Origin: DALYJJ01 sp033763935
GTDB taxonomy: Bacteria; Acidobacteriota; Terriglobia; Bryobacterales; Bryobacteraceae
Direction: 5' to 3'
NCBI GenBank assembly: GCA_033763935.1
Contig: JANRJO010000088.1
Coordinates: 1 to 64,000 of the forward strand
Length of the DNA stretch: 64,000 nt
Shown: positions 1 through 8,875 of the stretch, in pieces
Numbering within the stretch: position 1 is the stretch's first letter
How the letters are laid out: every line of letters begins with the position of its first letter
Notes under the pieces: generated by a model
What the model was told of the DNA's origin: nothing
Databases searched by the model: none
What the model saw: only the letters and a program-made list of their open reading frames with translations
Program-made: the position numbers and the translations under genes

Positions 1-47
1 CGACCACGCCGTCGGCACTGCAGTAGATAGAATTTCAACCCAGATAA

Positions 48-2108
48 CCCAAGATCGCCCGACCCTCCCCGCCTACCCCTTCCCCTACAACGCCGGCCGC
101 CACCGCCCCCCGCATCGAAATCGCGCAAAGCGAACCCAAGATCGCCGAACCCCCTCAGCCCAGCCCTCTTCCTGCGACGCCCCCCGCCCTCGACCTCGCC
201 TACCGCCACCTCCAGAACAAACGATACGACCAGGCCGTCGCCCACTTCCGCTCCGCCGAACCCCTCCCCACCTCCGCCCGCAAAGACCTCGCCTACACCC
301 TCCTCAAAATCGGCGAGACCGAAGAGGCCCGTGACCACTTCGAAAAAATTTCGCAAAGCGAACCCGACGACCTCCACGCCGCCCTCGAATACGCCTTCCT
401 CTGCCACGAAACCGGTCGTCGCGCCGAAGCCCGCCGTATCTTCCAAAAGCTCCAGGACCGCTCCCCCGCCGCCCGCGAAGCCTTCGCCAACATCGATCGC
501 CCCCTCGCCGGCGCCATCGCCCGCTGGACCGAAGCCATCGCCCGCGCCCCCGGCAGCTTCTCCGCCCACGAAGAACTCGCCCGCCTCGCCGAAGACCGCG
601 ACGATCTCCCGCTCGCCCTCGAACACTACCGCGCCGCCTGGAAGCTCCGCCCCGAAAAGCGGCAACTCCTCCTCGCCATCGGCCGCGTCGCACAACTTCT
701 GAACCAAAGCGAACCCGCCCACGCCGCCCTCCTCGCCGCCTCCCGAGGCGCCGAACCGCACGCCGCCGAAAAGGCCCGCGAACTCCTCGGCCCCCGCTAC
801 CCCTACGTCTACGAGTTCCGCCGCGCCGTCGAACTCGACCCCGAAAACGCCGGCCTCCGCCGCGAGCTCGGCTTCCTCTTCCTCGCCATGAACCAGCCCG
901 CCGACGCCGAGCGCGAATTCGACAAGCTCGTCGAGCTCCGCCCCGACGACCTCTGGGCCGCCGCCCAACTCGGCCTCCTCCGCCTTGCCCGCGAAGATCG
1001 CCCCGCCGCCATGCCCCTCCTCGAAAAGGTCCTCAACGGCCCCGACGAAGAACTCGCCGACCGCGTTCGCGAAGCCCTCAAACTCCCCAAGACCCTCCGC
1101 CGCCGCGCCGAAGTCCCCCGCCGCCACATCGCCGAAGAGGCCAAGTCCCTCGCTGCGAAGAGCCTCGAAAAGGGCTACCTCCAGGACGCCGCCAAATACC
1201 TCGCCGTCGCCCACGAGAAAGACCCGCTCGATTTCGACGTCATGCTCAAACTCGGCTGGACCCACAACACCCTCAAGGACGACCGCTCCGCCGTCCGCTG
1301 GTTCAAGCTCGCCTCCAACGCCCCCGAGCCCGTCGTCGCCAAGGAAGCCGCCCAGGCCGCGGCCAACCTCGAGCCCCAGTTCCAGCGCATCCGCGTCTCC
1401 TCCTGGATCTTTCCCCTCTACTCCTCCCGCTGGAAGAACGTCTTCAACTACTCGCAGGTCAAAACCGAATTCCGCTTTCCCGGCCTCCCCTTCACGCCCT
1501 ACTTCTCCACCCGCTTCGTCGGCGACGCCCGCGGCCGCCTCCGCTCCCAAAGCGAACAGCCGCAGCCCCAGTTCCTCTCCGAAACCGCCCTCATCTTCGC
1601 CCTCGGCGTCGCCACCCCGCCCAAGCACGGCGCCACCCTCTGGGCCGAAGCCGGCCTCTCCGTCTCCTACCTCGGCCGCCGCCCCGACACCGGACTCGCC
1701 AAGCCCGACTACCGCGGCGGCCTCGCCTTCGGCAAGGGCTGGGGCCGCGCCCTCGGCGGCCAAACTGGCGGCCTCTTCTTCGAAACCAACGACGACGCCG
1801 TCTTCGTCTCCCGCTTTCAGAACGACGTCCTCTTCTATTCGCAAAACCGCATCGGTTACACCTTCGCCCCCCTCGGCGGCCTGCAGCTTCAGCTCTACCT
1901 CAACAAGAACGTCACCGCCGACCGCCTTCGCCAATACTGGGCCAACTTCGCCGAACTCGGCCCCGGCCTCAAACTCCGCTTCACCGGCCTTCCCCAGTCC
2001 ATGTACTTCACCGCCAACCTCCTCCGCGGCGTCTACCTCGTCAACCGCGACAACCCCGGTGCCCCCCGCTTCCGCGACCTTCGAATAGGACTCTGGTATG
2101 CGCGCTAG
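48..2108 (+). CDS. TPR-repeat protein with NfrA-like C-terminal domain (5' end missing or frameshifted)
   Basis: The frame is open from the codon after a TAA at 45-47 to TAG at 2106-2108 (about 686 codons), but it has no ATG, GTG or TTG before 888. Codon use, with C in nearly every third position, shows coding far upstream of 888. The first two thirds are degenerate TPR helices, such as LAYRHLQNKRYDQAVAHF near 190-245. The last 200 residues resemble the C-terminal domain of NfrA, the outer-membrane protein used by phage N4 and found with polysaccharide secretion genes; key pieces are YSQNRIGY, YWANFAELGPG, RGVYLVNRDNPG and the final LRIGLWYAR. The product is probably an outer-membrane or periplasmic scaffold. 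Another frame is open from base 2 and has better codon use up to about 110, so the gene may begin outside the window and carry a frameshift near 95-115. The next gene starts inside its last codons. Confidence 0.72.
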   Translation, partial: PKIARPSPPTPSPTTPAATAPRIEIAQSEPKIAEPPQPSPLPATPPALDLAYRHLQNKRYDQAVAHFRSAEPLPTSARKDLAYTLLKIGETEEARDHFEKISQSEPDDLHAALEYAFLCHETGRRAEARRIFQKLQDRSPAAREAFANIDRPLAGAIARWTEAIARAPGSFSAHEELARLAEDRDDLPLALEHYRAAWKLRPEKRQLLLAIGRVAQLLNQSEPAHAALLAASRGAEPHAAEKARELLGPRYPYVYEFRRAVELDPENAGLRRELGFLFLAMNQPADAEREFDKLVELRPDDLWAAAQLGLLRLAREDRPAAMPLLEKVLNGPDEELADRVREALKLPKTLRRRAEVPRRHIAEEAKSLAAKSLEKGYLQDAAKYLAVAHEKDPLDFDVMLKLGWTHNTLKDDRSAVRWFKLASNAPEPVVAKEAAQAAANLEPQFQRIRVSSWIFPLYSSRWKNVFNYSQVKTEFRFPGLPFTPYFSTRFVGDARGRLRSQSEQPQPQFLSETALIFALGVATPPKHGATLWAEAGLSVSYLGRRPDTGLAKPDYRGGLAFGKGWGRALGGQTGGLFFETNDDAVFVSRFQNDVLFYSQNRIGYTFAPLGGLQLQLYLNKNVTADRLRQYWANFAELGPGLKLRFTGLPQSMYFTANLLRGVYLVNRDNPGAPRFRDLRIGLWYAR

Positions 2109-4047
2109 CTTCCTTCTCCTCGCCGCCCTCCCCCTGGCCGCCTCCACCTACACCGTCGTCGGCGACGACCCCGGCCCCTGGCCCGGCATCCTCTCCTCCG
2201 TCGGCTTCGGCTCCGGAACCCCCACCCGCGTCTTCATCCTCACCGAAGGCGCCAAGGCCGATCCCGAAACCTGGCTCCCCCGCATTGAACAGGGCGCTAT
2301 CGTCGTCCTCGAAGGCGACTCCCCCCTCGCACGCGCCCTTGGCTTCCTCCCCTCGCCCACCCGCGCCCCCGTGCAGAGCATCGTCGACGAGCACCGTCCC
2401 AAACTCCCCATCGTCTGGGAGCGCCCCGTCGACCTCCCTACCTACGCCGTCCCCGAGACCGCCCGCGTCTTCGTCCGCGAACGCTGGAAACAGGCCCCTC
2501 TCACCGCCGGGCTCAAGAAAGGTCAGGGCGCCGTCCTTTGGATACCCCTCTCCCCCGGGACCACCGGCCACGAACGCTTCCCCTACCTGCTCCACGCCCT
2601 CGCCGCCCTCGGCGCCGAGCCCCCCGTCGACTCCCGCCGCCTCTGGGCCTTCTTCGACTCCTCCTACCGCTCCCGCGTCGATGTCGATTACTTCGCCGCT
2701 CGCTGGCGTAAAGCCGGCATCGCCGCCCTCCACGTTGCCGCCTGGCACTATTGGGAGCCCGACCCCGCCCGCGACGCGTGGCTCCGCTCCCTCATCGCCG
2801 CTTGCCACCGCCGTGCCATCGCCGTCTACGCCTGGCTTGAACTCCCCCACGTGTCCGAACAGTTCTGGCGCGATCACCCCGATTGGCGTGAAAAAACCGC
2901 CCTCGGCCAGGACGCCCACCTCGACTGGCGCAAGCTGATGAACCTCGCCAACCCGGATTGCTCGCGCGAGGTCGAACAAGGCGCCCGCAGCCTCCTCCGC
3001 CGCTTCGATTGGGATGGAGCGAACCTCGGCGAGCTCTACTTCGAATCGCTCGAGGGCGCCGCCAACCCCGCTCGATTCACGCCCTTCAATCCCGACGTCC
3101 TCGCCGAGTTCAAATTGAAATTCGGCTACGAAGCGAACCTGACCGACCCCGGCAAGCAGCGCGCCTTCCTCGACTATCGCGCCGCCCTCGCCCGCCGCCT
3201 CCAGACCGAGTGGATCGCCCGCCTCGAAAGCGCCCAACGCGAGAAGCCCTGGCTCGACCTCGTCCTCACCCACATCGACGACCGCTTCGACTCCACGATG
3301 CGCGACAAGCTCGGCGCCGACGCCGCCGCCCTCCTCCAGGACACCGAAGGCCGCGCCCTCACGTTCCTCATCGAGGATCCCGCCACCGTCTGGCACCTCG
3401 GAGCCGACCGCTACGCCGAAATCCGCAAACGCTACGAGCCCCTCACCGCCCGCCCCGCCCGCCTCGCCATCGACCTCAACATCGTCGAGCGCTACCAGGA
3501 CGTCTACCCCACCAAACAACAAACCGGCACGGAATTGTTTCAGCTCGTCAACGTCGCCGCCCGCATGTTCCCGCGCGTCGCCCTCTACTTCGAAAGCTCC
3601 ATCCTGGCCCCGGACCTCCCGTTCCTGCCCGCTGCGGCGGCCGGAGTCACCAGACTCGAAAGAACTAGTACTAAAACAATAGTAGATTCGCCTCACGGCG
3701 CCGGACTGCGCTGGCGCGGCCCCGCCCTCGTCAATGGCCGCCCCTGGCCCGTCGCCGACGGCGAAACCGTTTGGCTCCCCCCCGGCATCGCCTCCGTGGA
3801 GGCCGCCCCCGCCATCGCCCCGCTCTACATCCTCGACTGCAACGCCCGCCTCAGCGCCGCCTCCGTCGCCCGCGATGGCGTCGAGTTCACCTACGAATCG
3901 CGCTCCCGCGCCTACGTCGTCCTCGAACGCCTCCCCCGGAAAGTCGAGCTCGACGGCGCCCCCACGGAGCCCGAATTTCTCGAGCAGCCGGACGGCTACA
4001 CGCTGGTCCTCCCCAAGGGCCAGCACCTTGTAACGCTGCGTTTGTAA
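2098..4047 (+). CDS. Secreted glycoside-hydrolase-like protein, exopolysaccharide-associated
   Basis: A 649-residue protein with a short signal peptide (MRASFLLLAALPLAAS). The ATG overlaps the end of the TPR/NfrA-like gene by 11 bp, so the two are translationally coupled. Residues about 180-480 look like a TIM-barrel hydrolase of the kind found in PgaB and PelA: AWHYWEPDPARDAWL, VYAWLELPHVSEQFW, LMNLANPDC, and DWDGANLGELYFES where acidic catalytic residues would be expected. The C-terminal 130 residues look like a beta-sandwich. Together with the NfrA-like neighbour this suggests modification or export of a secreted polysaccharide; that role is inference, and I cannot assign a glycoside hydrolase family. 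A short AT-rich patch at 3661-3690 interrupts the otherwise very GC-rich gene but keeps the frame. Confidence 0.7.
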   Translation: MRASFLLLAALPLAASTYTVVGDDPGPWPGILSSVGFGSGTPTRVFILTEGAKADPETWLPRIEQGAIVVLEGDSPLARALGFLPSPTRAPVQSIVDEHRPKLPIVWERPVDLPTYAVPETARVFVRERWKQAPLTAGLKKGQGAVLWIPLSPGTTGHERFPYLLHALAALGAEPPVDSRRLWAFFDSSYRSRVDVDYFAARWRKAGIAALHVAAWHYWEPDPARDAWLRSLIAACHRRAIAVYAWLELPHVSEQFWRDHPDWREKTALGQDAHLDWRKLMNLANPDCSREVEQGARSLLRRFDWDGANLGELYFESLEGAANPARFTPFNPDVLAEFKLKFGYEANLTDPGKQRAFLDYRAALARRLQTEWIARLESAQREKPWLDLVLTHIDDRFDSTMRDKLGADAAALLQDTEGRALTFLIEDPATVWHLGADRYAEIRKRYEPLTARPARLAIDLNIVERYQDVYPTKQQTGTELFQLVNVAARMFPRVALYFESSILAPDLPFLPAAAAGVTRLERTSTKTIVDSPHGAGLRWRGPALVNGRPWPVADGETVWLPPGIASVEAAPAIAPLYILDCNARLSAASVARDGVEFTYESRSRAYVVLERLPRKVELDGAPTEPEFLEQPDGYTLVLPKGQHLVTLRL

Positions 4048-4055
4048 GCATCGCT

Positions 4056-4061
4056 TATAAT
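4056..4061 (+). promoter_or_regulatory. Consensus -10 element (TATAAT) just before the tssB-tssC fusion
   Basis: A perfect TATAAT, with a T immediately upstream, lies 9 nt before the ATG at 4071, just after the stop of the previous gene. No convincing -35 is seen at 16-18 nt; TTGTAA at 4028-4033 is 22 nt away. A start about 7 nt downstream of the element would make the message nearly leaderless, and no good Shine-Dalgarno precedes the ATG. Confidence 0.4.
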
Positions 4062-4070
4062 CACAGAGCC

Positions 4071-5495
4071 ATGCCCAAAACCTCCTTTGCGGACGTGTCG
4101 CTCGACGTTACCCCGCGGGAAAAGCGGTACCGCCTCGCCGCTGATAACGACACGCCGTTCCGCATCCTCGTCCTCGGCGATTTCTCTGGGCGCGCCAACC
4201 GCGGCGTCTTCGAGCCCGACTGCCTCTCCCAGCAGCGGCCTCTCCTCATCGACCGCGACAACTTCGACGGCGTCTTCGCCCGCCTCGCCCCCGCCCTTCA
4301 GCTCTCCTTCCCCACCGGCCTTAAAGTGGACGTGGCCTTCACCGAGCTCGACGACTTCCTCCCGGACCGCCTCTACGAGCGCTGCAAGGTCTTCGAGACC
4401 CTGCGCGAAGCCCGCCTCCAGCCGCCCCCCGCGCGCAGCAGCAGCCAGGCTGCCGGCGCCCGCACGCCCGCGCCCCCGCCTATGAGCAACGTGATCGGCG
4501 GCGATCTTCTCAGCTCCATGCTCGAGGAGAACGATGTCAGCCCCTCCGTCCGCTCCACCGATCCGCTCTTCGACTATGTGCGCCGCATCACCGAGCCCTA
4601 CCTCGTCGAACGCGAAGACCCTGCCCGCGCCGATTGGGTCGCCCACATCGACCGCGAAATCGGCAATGCCATGCGCGACCTCCTGCACCACCCCGATTTC
4701 CAGGCCGTCGAAGCCGCGTGGCGCGCCCTCTACTTCCTGATCCGCGAGACCGAAACCAGCCCGCTGCTCAAGATCCACGTCATGGACGTGTCGAAGCCCG
4801 AACTCGCCGCCAACATGATCGCCACCGACGACCTCGGCCGCACCGCCCTCTACGACGTCGTCGTCCGCCAGACCGTCGGCACGCCCGGCGCGCAGCCCTG
4901 GGCCATCACCGTCGGCAACTTCACCTTCGGTCCGAACGCGGAAGACCTCGAACTCCTCGGCCGCGTCGCCATGATCGCCGCGCAAGCCAATACGCCCTTC
5001 CTCACCGCCGCCCCGCTCGACGGCGTCACCAACGACGAAGCCTGGGGCATCATCCGGGACCTCCCCGAATCCGGCCACCTCGCCATCGCTCTTCCGCGTT
5101 TCCTGCTGCGCCTGCCCTATGGCCCGCACACCGATGCCTGTGAGCGCTTCGACTTCGACGAGATGCCCGGCGGCCCTCGTCACGAACACTACCTCTGGGG
5201 CAACCCCGCTTTCGCCCTCGCCACCCTCATGGCCGCGAACTTCAGCGAGCGTGGCTGGGAGTTGACCCCCGCCGGATACGAACTCTCGGGCCGCCCGCTC
5301 CACAGCTACAAAGAGGACGGCGAGCACAAGCTGAAGTCCCCCGCTGAACTGTGGTTCACCATGGACCAGGTCGACGGCCTGCTCGAGCGCGGCTTCATCC
5401 CGCTCATCGCCTTCAAAGACAGCGACCGCATCCGCCTCGGACGCCTGCAGTCCTTCCGCCGCCCGCTCACCGCCCTGCAGGGACGCTGGCACTAA
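4071..5495 (+). CDS. Fused type VI secretion sheath protein (TssB-TssC), short form
   Basis: A 474-residue protein combining both contractile sheath subunits. Residues 1-115 match the TssB (small subunit) start, with PFRILVLGDFSGRANRG at 28-44. A Pro/Ser/Ala linker follows (about 117-140). Residues about 155-474 match TssC: LLHHPDFQAVEAAWRALYFL, LPRFLLRLPYG, HEHYLWGNPAFALATLMAANF and a final LQSFRRPL. The last 100 or so residues of a normal TssC (about 490 aa) are missing, and the gene ends cleanly with TAA. In a T6SS, TssB and TssC polymerise as the contractile sheath. No other T6SS gene is present here, so this is an orphan or part of a dispersed system. It converges with the PIG-L gene, overlapping it by 29 bp. 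Confidence 0.85.
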   Translation: MPKTSFADVSLDVTPREKRYRLAADNDTPFRILVLGDFSGRANRGVFEPDCLSQQRPLLIDRDNFDGVFARLAPALQLSFPTGLKVDVAFTELDDFLPDRLYERCKVFETLREARLQPPPARSSSQAAGARTPAPPPMSNVIGGDLLSSMLEENDVSPSVRSTDPLFDYVRRITEPYLVEREDPARADWVAHIDREIGNAMRDLLHHPDFQAVEAAWRALYFLIRETETSPLLKIHVMDVSKPELAANMIATDDLGRTALYDVVVRQTVGTPGAQPWAITVGNFTFGPNAEDLELLGRVAMIAAQANTPFLTAAPLDGVTNDEAWGIIRDLPESGHLAIALPRFLLRLPYGPHTDACERFDFDEMPGGPRHEHYLWGNPAFALATLMAANFSERGWELTPAGYELSGRPLHSYKEDGEHKLKSPAELWFTMDQVDGLLERGFIPLIAFKDSDRIRLGRLQSFRRPLTALQGRWH

Positions 5496-7794
5496 CCAGG
5501 TTCGCGAACAGCCGCACCGCTCCCGGCACGCCGTACGGCAGTTGCCGGTACCACGCATACGCGCAGTACACGTACAGCCCCTTGCCGTACCGCGCCTCCA
5601 GCCACCCGCCGCGCTGCGGCGCCTGCCCCGCGTCGTTTGTCTCAAGCAGCGGCGTCCACGCCGGATCCCATGTCGTGAAGAACTTCGACCCCCGCTGCTC
5701 CACCCACCCCTCGAAGTCCGCCGCCGTGATCTTGTTCGGCCACTGGAACACCCGGTTCTCCGGCGCCAGAATCCGCACCGGCGAATCCTCCTCGCTGATC
5801 TCCTCGGCGCGCATGGTCATCGTGTACGGATACGGCCCGTAGTTCCCGTCGTACTCCTGCGTGTTGTACTGCACGATAAGCGTGCCGCCTTCACGCACGT
5901 ATTCGAGCAGCCGCGCGTTGTGAGTCTTCAGCTCCGGCCGCGTCGCATACGCCCGAATGCCCAGCAGGATCAGGTTGTACTTCGACAGGTCCCCGCGCGC
6001 AATCTCGTCCGTACTCAGCAGGTCCACCGGAATGCCGAGCTGCCGCATCGTCTCCGGCACCGCATCGCCGCTCCCCATCACGTAACCGGCTTTGATGCCC
6101 GGCGCAACCTTCACATCCAGCACCCGCACCGTGTGCATTGCCGGCTTCTCCAGGTAGACCGTCTCAATCCCCTGGTACTGCACCGGCCGAAACTCGCTCG
6201 AGTATCGCTGCCCGCCCGATTCCGCCGCCGCCCGCAGCACGTAGTCCTTCACCGCCGCCGGCAGCTTCACCGTGAACTCGAACCGCGCCTCCTCGCCTTC
6301 CCGCTCAAACCGGAAGGGCCGCACCGCGGGCTCCACACGAAGCTCCGCTGGCGCCTCCAACCGCACCACGCCGTCCCGCCCGCCCGCGCCCACGTTTCGC
6401 ACGGTCACGCTGGTACGATACTCGCCGTTGCCGATGCCCACCGGCGACGCGAAAGCCAGCGAAAGCGCCGGCCCTACCGCCACCGGCATGCGCGCATCCA
6501 CCCAGCTCTCCGCCCCGCGATACCGGTAGCGCGCGCGAAGGCGCAGCGGCGCCGGCGGCAGGGCGTTTCTCATCAGGCCCCACTCCCCAATGCGATACTG
6601 CGCCTCCTGAATCGAGTCCCGCGTCCAGAACGCCGCCGACGAGGCCTCGCTCGCGGGAACCGTCACCTCGTACGAATCCTCCGCCGCGGTCTTCGCCATC
6701 GGCCACGCGCTCGTGATCCCTGCTGGCATCACCGCCTCCCCGCTGCGCACGTGAAGCCTGGCGGTAAGGGCGATTCGCTGCCCCGGCGTAGCCACCGCGA
6801 AGCCGGCGTTCCCAATCTCCAACTCCACGCCCAGCGCCTTGTTGAGCGCGTCCCGCAGCCGCGCTTGCCGCGACGCGTCCGGCTCCTTCAAAAGCAGCGC
6901 CGCTATCGCCGCCGCCGACTTCTCCGGCCGCAGCGGATCGAACGGGATCTCCGTCGGGGTCTCCAGCTCCAGCGCCTCCAGGAACCCCGCCGGCGCGTCC
7001 CCCGCCTTCCGCGACACCTCCAGCTTGTAGTAGCTGTACACCGGCCCCGGCCGCGCCGCCGCGCCACCCATCGCCTGCGACCGGTGCCACCGGTACCCCT
7101 CGCGCCCGATCTGCGCAAAGCTCCTCCCCAGCAGCCCGAAGTACTCTCCCGCATCGACGCGCAACAGCCCCGGCCCCGGCTCCCGCCAGTTATTCAGAAA
7201 CAGCCGCAAAGCCTCCCACGCCGCCCCCGTCTCGGGAAACCGCGCGGCGTCCCCCGCCGCTTCGAAGGCCAGCTTCGCGATCTCTCCCGAAGCCGTGTGC
7301 TGCCCGTGCCCGTCCCGCGGCGATCCGTGAAACCGCGCCAGAATCACATGCGGCTTCAGATCCCGGACGTGCCACACCACGTCCCGCAGCACCTCCTCGC
7401 GCGGCCACTTCCGCCAGGCCTCGGCGACATTCTTCGAATACCCGTAGTCCGCAAAGCGCGTGAATCGCACCGCTACACCGTACGCCTCCGCCGCCTTCGA
7501 CAACTCCGCCGCCCGCAGCGCCCCGAGCGCGTCGAAGGTATCGCCCGTAATCAGATTCGCACCCGATTCGCCCCGCGTCAGCGAAAGCAGCGTCACCTCG
7601 GCTCCATGCTTCCGCGCGAGCATCGTCAACACACCGGCGTCTTCGTCATCCGGATGCGCCACGATGTAGAGCACGCGCGCATTCGTCTGCAGCCGCTGGA
7701 TCGCCGCGTGCAGCCCTAAAGCGCCGCGGTCCTCCGGAACGGACTGTCCCAACAGCATCGCCGACGCCAGCCAGAGCAATGCGATCAAACGCAT
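5467..7794 (-). CDS. Secreted PIG-L (LmbE-like) family deacetylase with C-terminal extension
   Basis: A 775-residue protein. I chose the ATG at 7794 because it begins a signal peptide (MRLIALLWLASAMLLGQS); the frame stays open further upstream without coding character. The N-terminal 250 residues are a GlcNAc-PI de-N-acetylase/LmbE domain: the zinc-binding AHPDDE is at 46-51 and the third ligand region is HGQH at 163-166. The middle holds beta-sandwich segments, and the last 200 residues look like a ThuA/glutamine-amidotransferase-like domain (LILLGIRAYATRPEL, GGTLIVQYNTQEYDG). Multi-domain proteins of this kind are frequent in Solibacter-type genomes. The likely role is de-N-acetylation of an amino-sugar outside the cytoplasm; the substrate is unknown. 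Confidence 0.88.
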   Translation of the reverse strand: MRLIALLWLASAMLLGQSVPEDRGALGLHAAIQRLQTNARVLYIVAHPDDEDAGVLTMLARKHGAEVTLLSLTRGESGANLITGDTFDALGALRAAELSKAAEAYGVAVRFTRFADYGYSKNVAEAWRKWPREEVLRDVVWHVRDLKPHVILARFHGSPRDGHGQHTASGEIAKLAFEAAGDAARFPETGAAWEALRLFLNNWREPGPGLLRVDAGEYFGLLGRSFAQIGREGYRWHRSQAMGGAAARPGPVYSYYKLEVSRKAGDAPAGFLEALELETPTEIPFDPLRPEKSAAAIAALLLKEPDASRQARLRDALNKALGVELEIGNAGFAVATPGQRIALTARLHVRSGEAVMPAGITSAWPMAKTAAEDSYEVTVPASEASSAAFWTRDSIQEAQYRIGEWGLMRNALPPAPLRLRARYRYRGAESWVDARMPVAVGPALSLAFASPVGIGNGEYRTSVTVRNVGAGGRDGVVRLEAPAELRVEPAVRPFRFEREGEEARFEFTVKLPAAVKDYVLRAAAESGGQRYSSEFRPVQYQGIETVYLEKPAMHTVRVLDVKVAPGIKAGYVMGSGDAVPETMRQLGIPVDLLSTDEIARGDLSKYNLILLGIRAYATRPELKTHNARLLEYVREGGTLIVQYNTQEYDGNYGPYPYTMTMRAEEISEEDSPVRILAPENRVFQWPNKITAADFEGWVEQRGSKFFTTWDPAWTPLLETNDAGQAPQRGGWLEARYGKGLYVYCAYAWYRQLPYGVPGAVRLFANLVSASVPAGR

Positions 7795-7813
7795 GGGGAC
7801 AAGGTAGCACGCC
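7763..7813. repeat. 51-bp direct repeat, copy A (covers the PIG-L start codon)
   Basis: This copy spans the first 11 codons of the PIG-L gene and 19 bp upstream of its ATG. Copy B at 8060-8110 differs at three positions. The identical core is GGGGACAAGGTAGCACGCC. Confidence 0.9.
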
Positions 7814-7817
7814 CCTG

Positions 7818-8092
7818 TCAGGCCGCTCCGTTCGCCCGCGGCGCCGCAGCCATCTCGGAATACCCTCTCCGCAGCGCCCACGACAGCGGGCGAGCCCACT
7901 CTGCGCCCGCGCGATTCACATCCGCTCCGCGCTCCATCAATAGCAGCGCTACCTCACGGTGGTTCCAGCGCGCCGCACCACCTCCGCCCCATGGTCCAGC
8001 AGTAACCGCGCCTTTTCCGCGCTGCCCTCATGCGCCATGTCATGCAGCAGCTTGGCGTGGACGCCAGCCGGAGCGATGCGATAAAACGCATG
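7818..8092 (-). pseudogene. Decayed ankyrin-repeat gene
   Basis: Read on the minus strand, the interval encodes two ankyrin-like pieces in different frames. The upstream piece contains LLHDMAHEGSAEKARLLLDH (about 8055-7985). The downstream one reads AARWNHREVALLLMERGADV, then PLSWALRRGYSEMA, ending at a TGA at 7818-7820. The first frame hits TAG at the point where the second takes over, so at least one indel, and probably a deletion of the usual middle of a repeat, separates them. Its possible start is the copy-B duplicate of the PIG-L signal-peptide start (MRFIASLRLAS), in yet another frame. I infer a non-functional relic. Confidence 0.7.
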
Positions 8093-8110
8093 GGGACAAG
8101 GTAGCACGCC
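8060..8110. repeat. 51-bp direct repeat, copy B
   Basis: Near-identical copy (3 mismatches) of 7763-7813 in the same orientation. It ends immediately before the ATG of the DUF1080 gene, so the duplication also placed a second copy of the PIG-L upstream region beside that gene. Confidence 0.9.
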
Positions 8111-8794
8111 ATGCTGATTGCACTACTGCTCTTCCAACTCGCCACCAGCCCGGAGAAACCACTCTTCGATGGCAAGACTCTCAAGGGCTGGCACGTCGCC
8201 GCCCGCCCCGCCGATCAGGGCAAGACCTTCTGGACAGTCCGCGACGGCGAGATCGTCGCCGACTCCATCGGCCACAAGGACCACGACTATGTCTGGCTGG
8301 TCTCGGACCGCGAGTACGGCGACTTCGATCTCGTCCTCGAAGTGAAGTCCGACCCCACCGCTCCCGGGAACTCCGGCATACAGGTCCGCAGCCGCTACGA
8401 CTCGGAGAAGGGCTGGATGCACGGGCCGCAAATCGACATCCACCCGCCCACGCCCTGGCGCACCGGCCTCGTTTATGACGAGACCTACGAGGCCCGCCGC
8501 TGGGTCTTCCCGTCGCTGCCCGATTGGAAGATCGACGAGAGCCAGGGACCGAAACAGTGGAAGTGGCACGCCGACGGCTGGAACGAGATCCGTATCGCCT
8601 GCAACGGCACGCTCATCCGCACTTGGGTAAACGGTTACCCTATCGCCGACTACGACGGAAAAGGCCACTTGGACAACGAAGCGCACCGGAAACGCAACGC
8701 GGGCCTGCGCGGCCACATCGCGCTCCAGTTGCACGCGAAAGACGAGGTGCGCCTCGCCTTCCGCAACATCCGCATCCGCACTCACAATCGCTAG
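8111..8794 (+). CDS. Secreted DUF1080 (3-keto-disaccharide hydrolase-like) protein
   Basis: A 227-residue protein with a short hydrophobic leader (MLIALLLFQLATS) and a single DUF1080 beta-jelly-roll domain. It opens with LFDGKTLKGWHV at 18-29, followed by GDFDLVLEVKSD, GNSGIQVRSR, and the C-terminal WNEIRIACNG, TWVNGYPIADY and LRGHIALQLH. Members of this family (PF06439) include 3-keto-glucoside hydrolases and carbohydrate-binding modules, and they are very numerous in Acidobacteria and Planctomycetes. No dehydrogenase partner is adjacent, so the substrate cannot be inferred. Confidence 0.88.
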   Translation: MLIALLLFQLATSPEKPLFDGKTLKGWHVAARPADQGKTFWTVRDGEIVADSIGHKDHDYVWLVSDREYGDFDLVLEVKSDPTAPGNSGIQVRSRYDSEKGWMHGPQIDIHPPTPWRTGLVYDETYEARRWVFPSLPDWKIDESQGPKQWKWHADGWNEIRIACNGTLIRTWVNGYPIADYDGKGHLDNEAHRKRNAGLRGHIALQLHAKDEVRLAFRNIRIRTHNR

Positions 8795-8875
8795 CCGGAC
8801 AAATCGGAGGCCCTTGCCCGAAACAGGCGACCCGTGATAAGCGTTAGGCGGCTTGGCAATCACGGAGGTTTGCCC

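Noticed and set aside
2041..4026. Long minus-strand open frame of 661 codons opposite the hydrolase-like gene
   Set aside because: Typical antisense shadow of a gene with C in most third positions; the product is Gly/Glu/Val-rich without family motifs, and the plus-strand gene has clear domains.
3996..5645. Long minus-strand frame across the tssB-tssC fusion
   Set aside because: Shadow of the plus-strand gene; repetitive composition and no motif.
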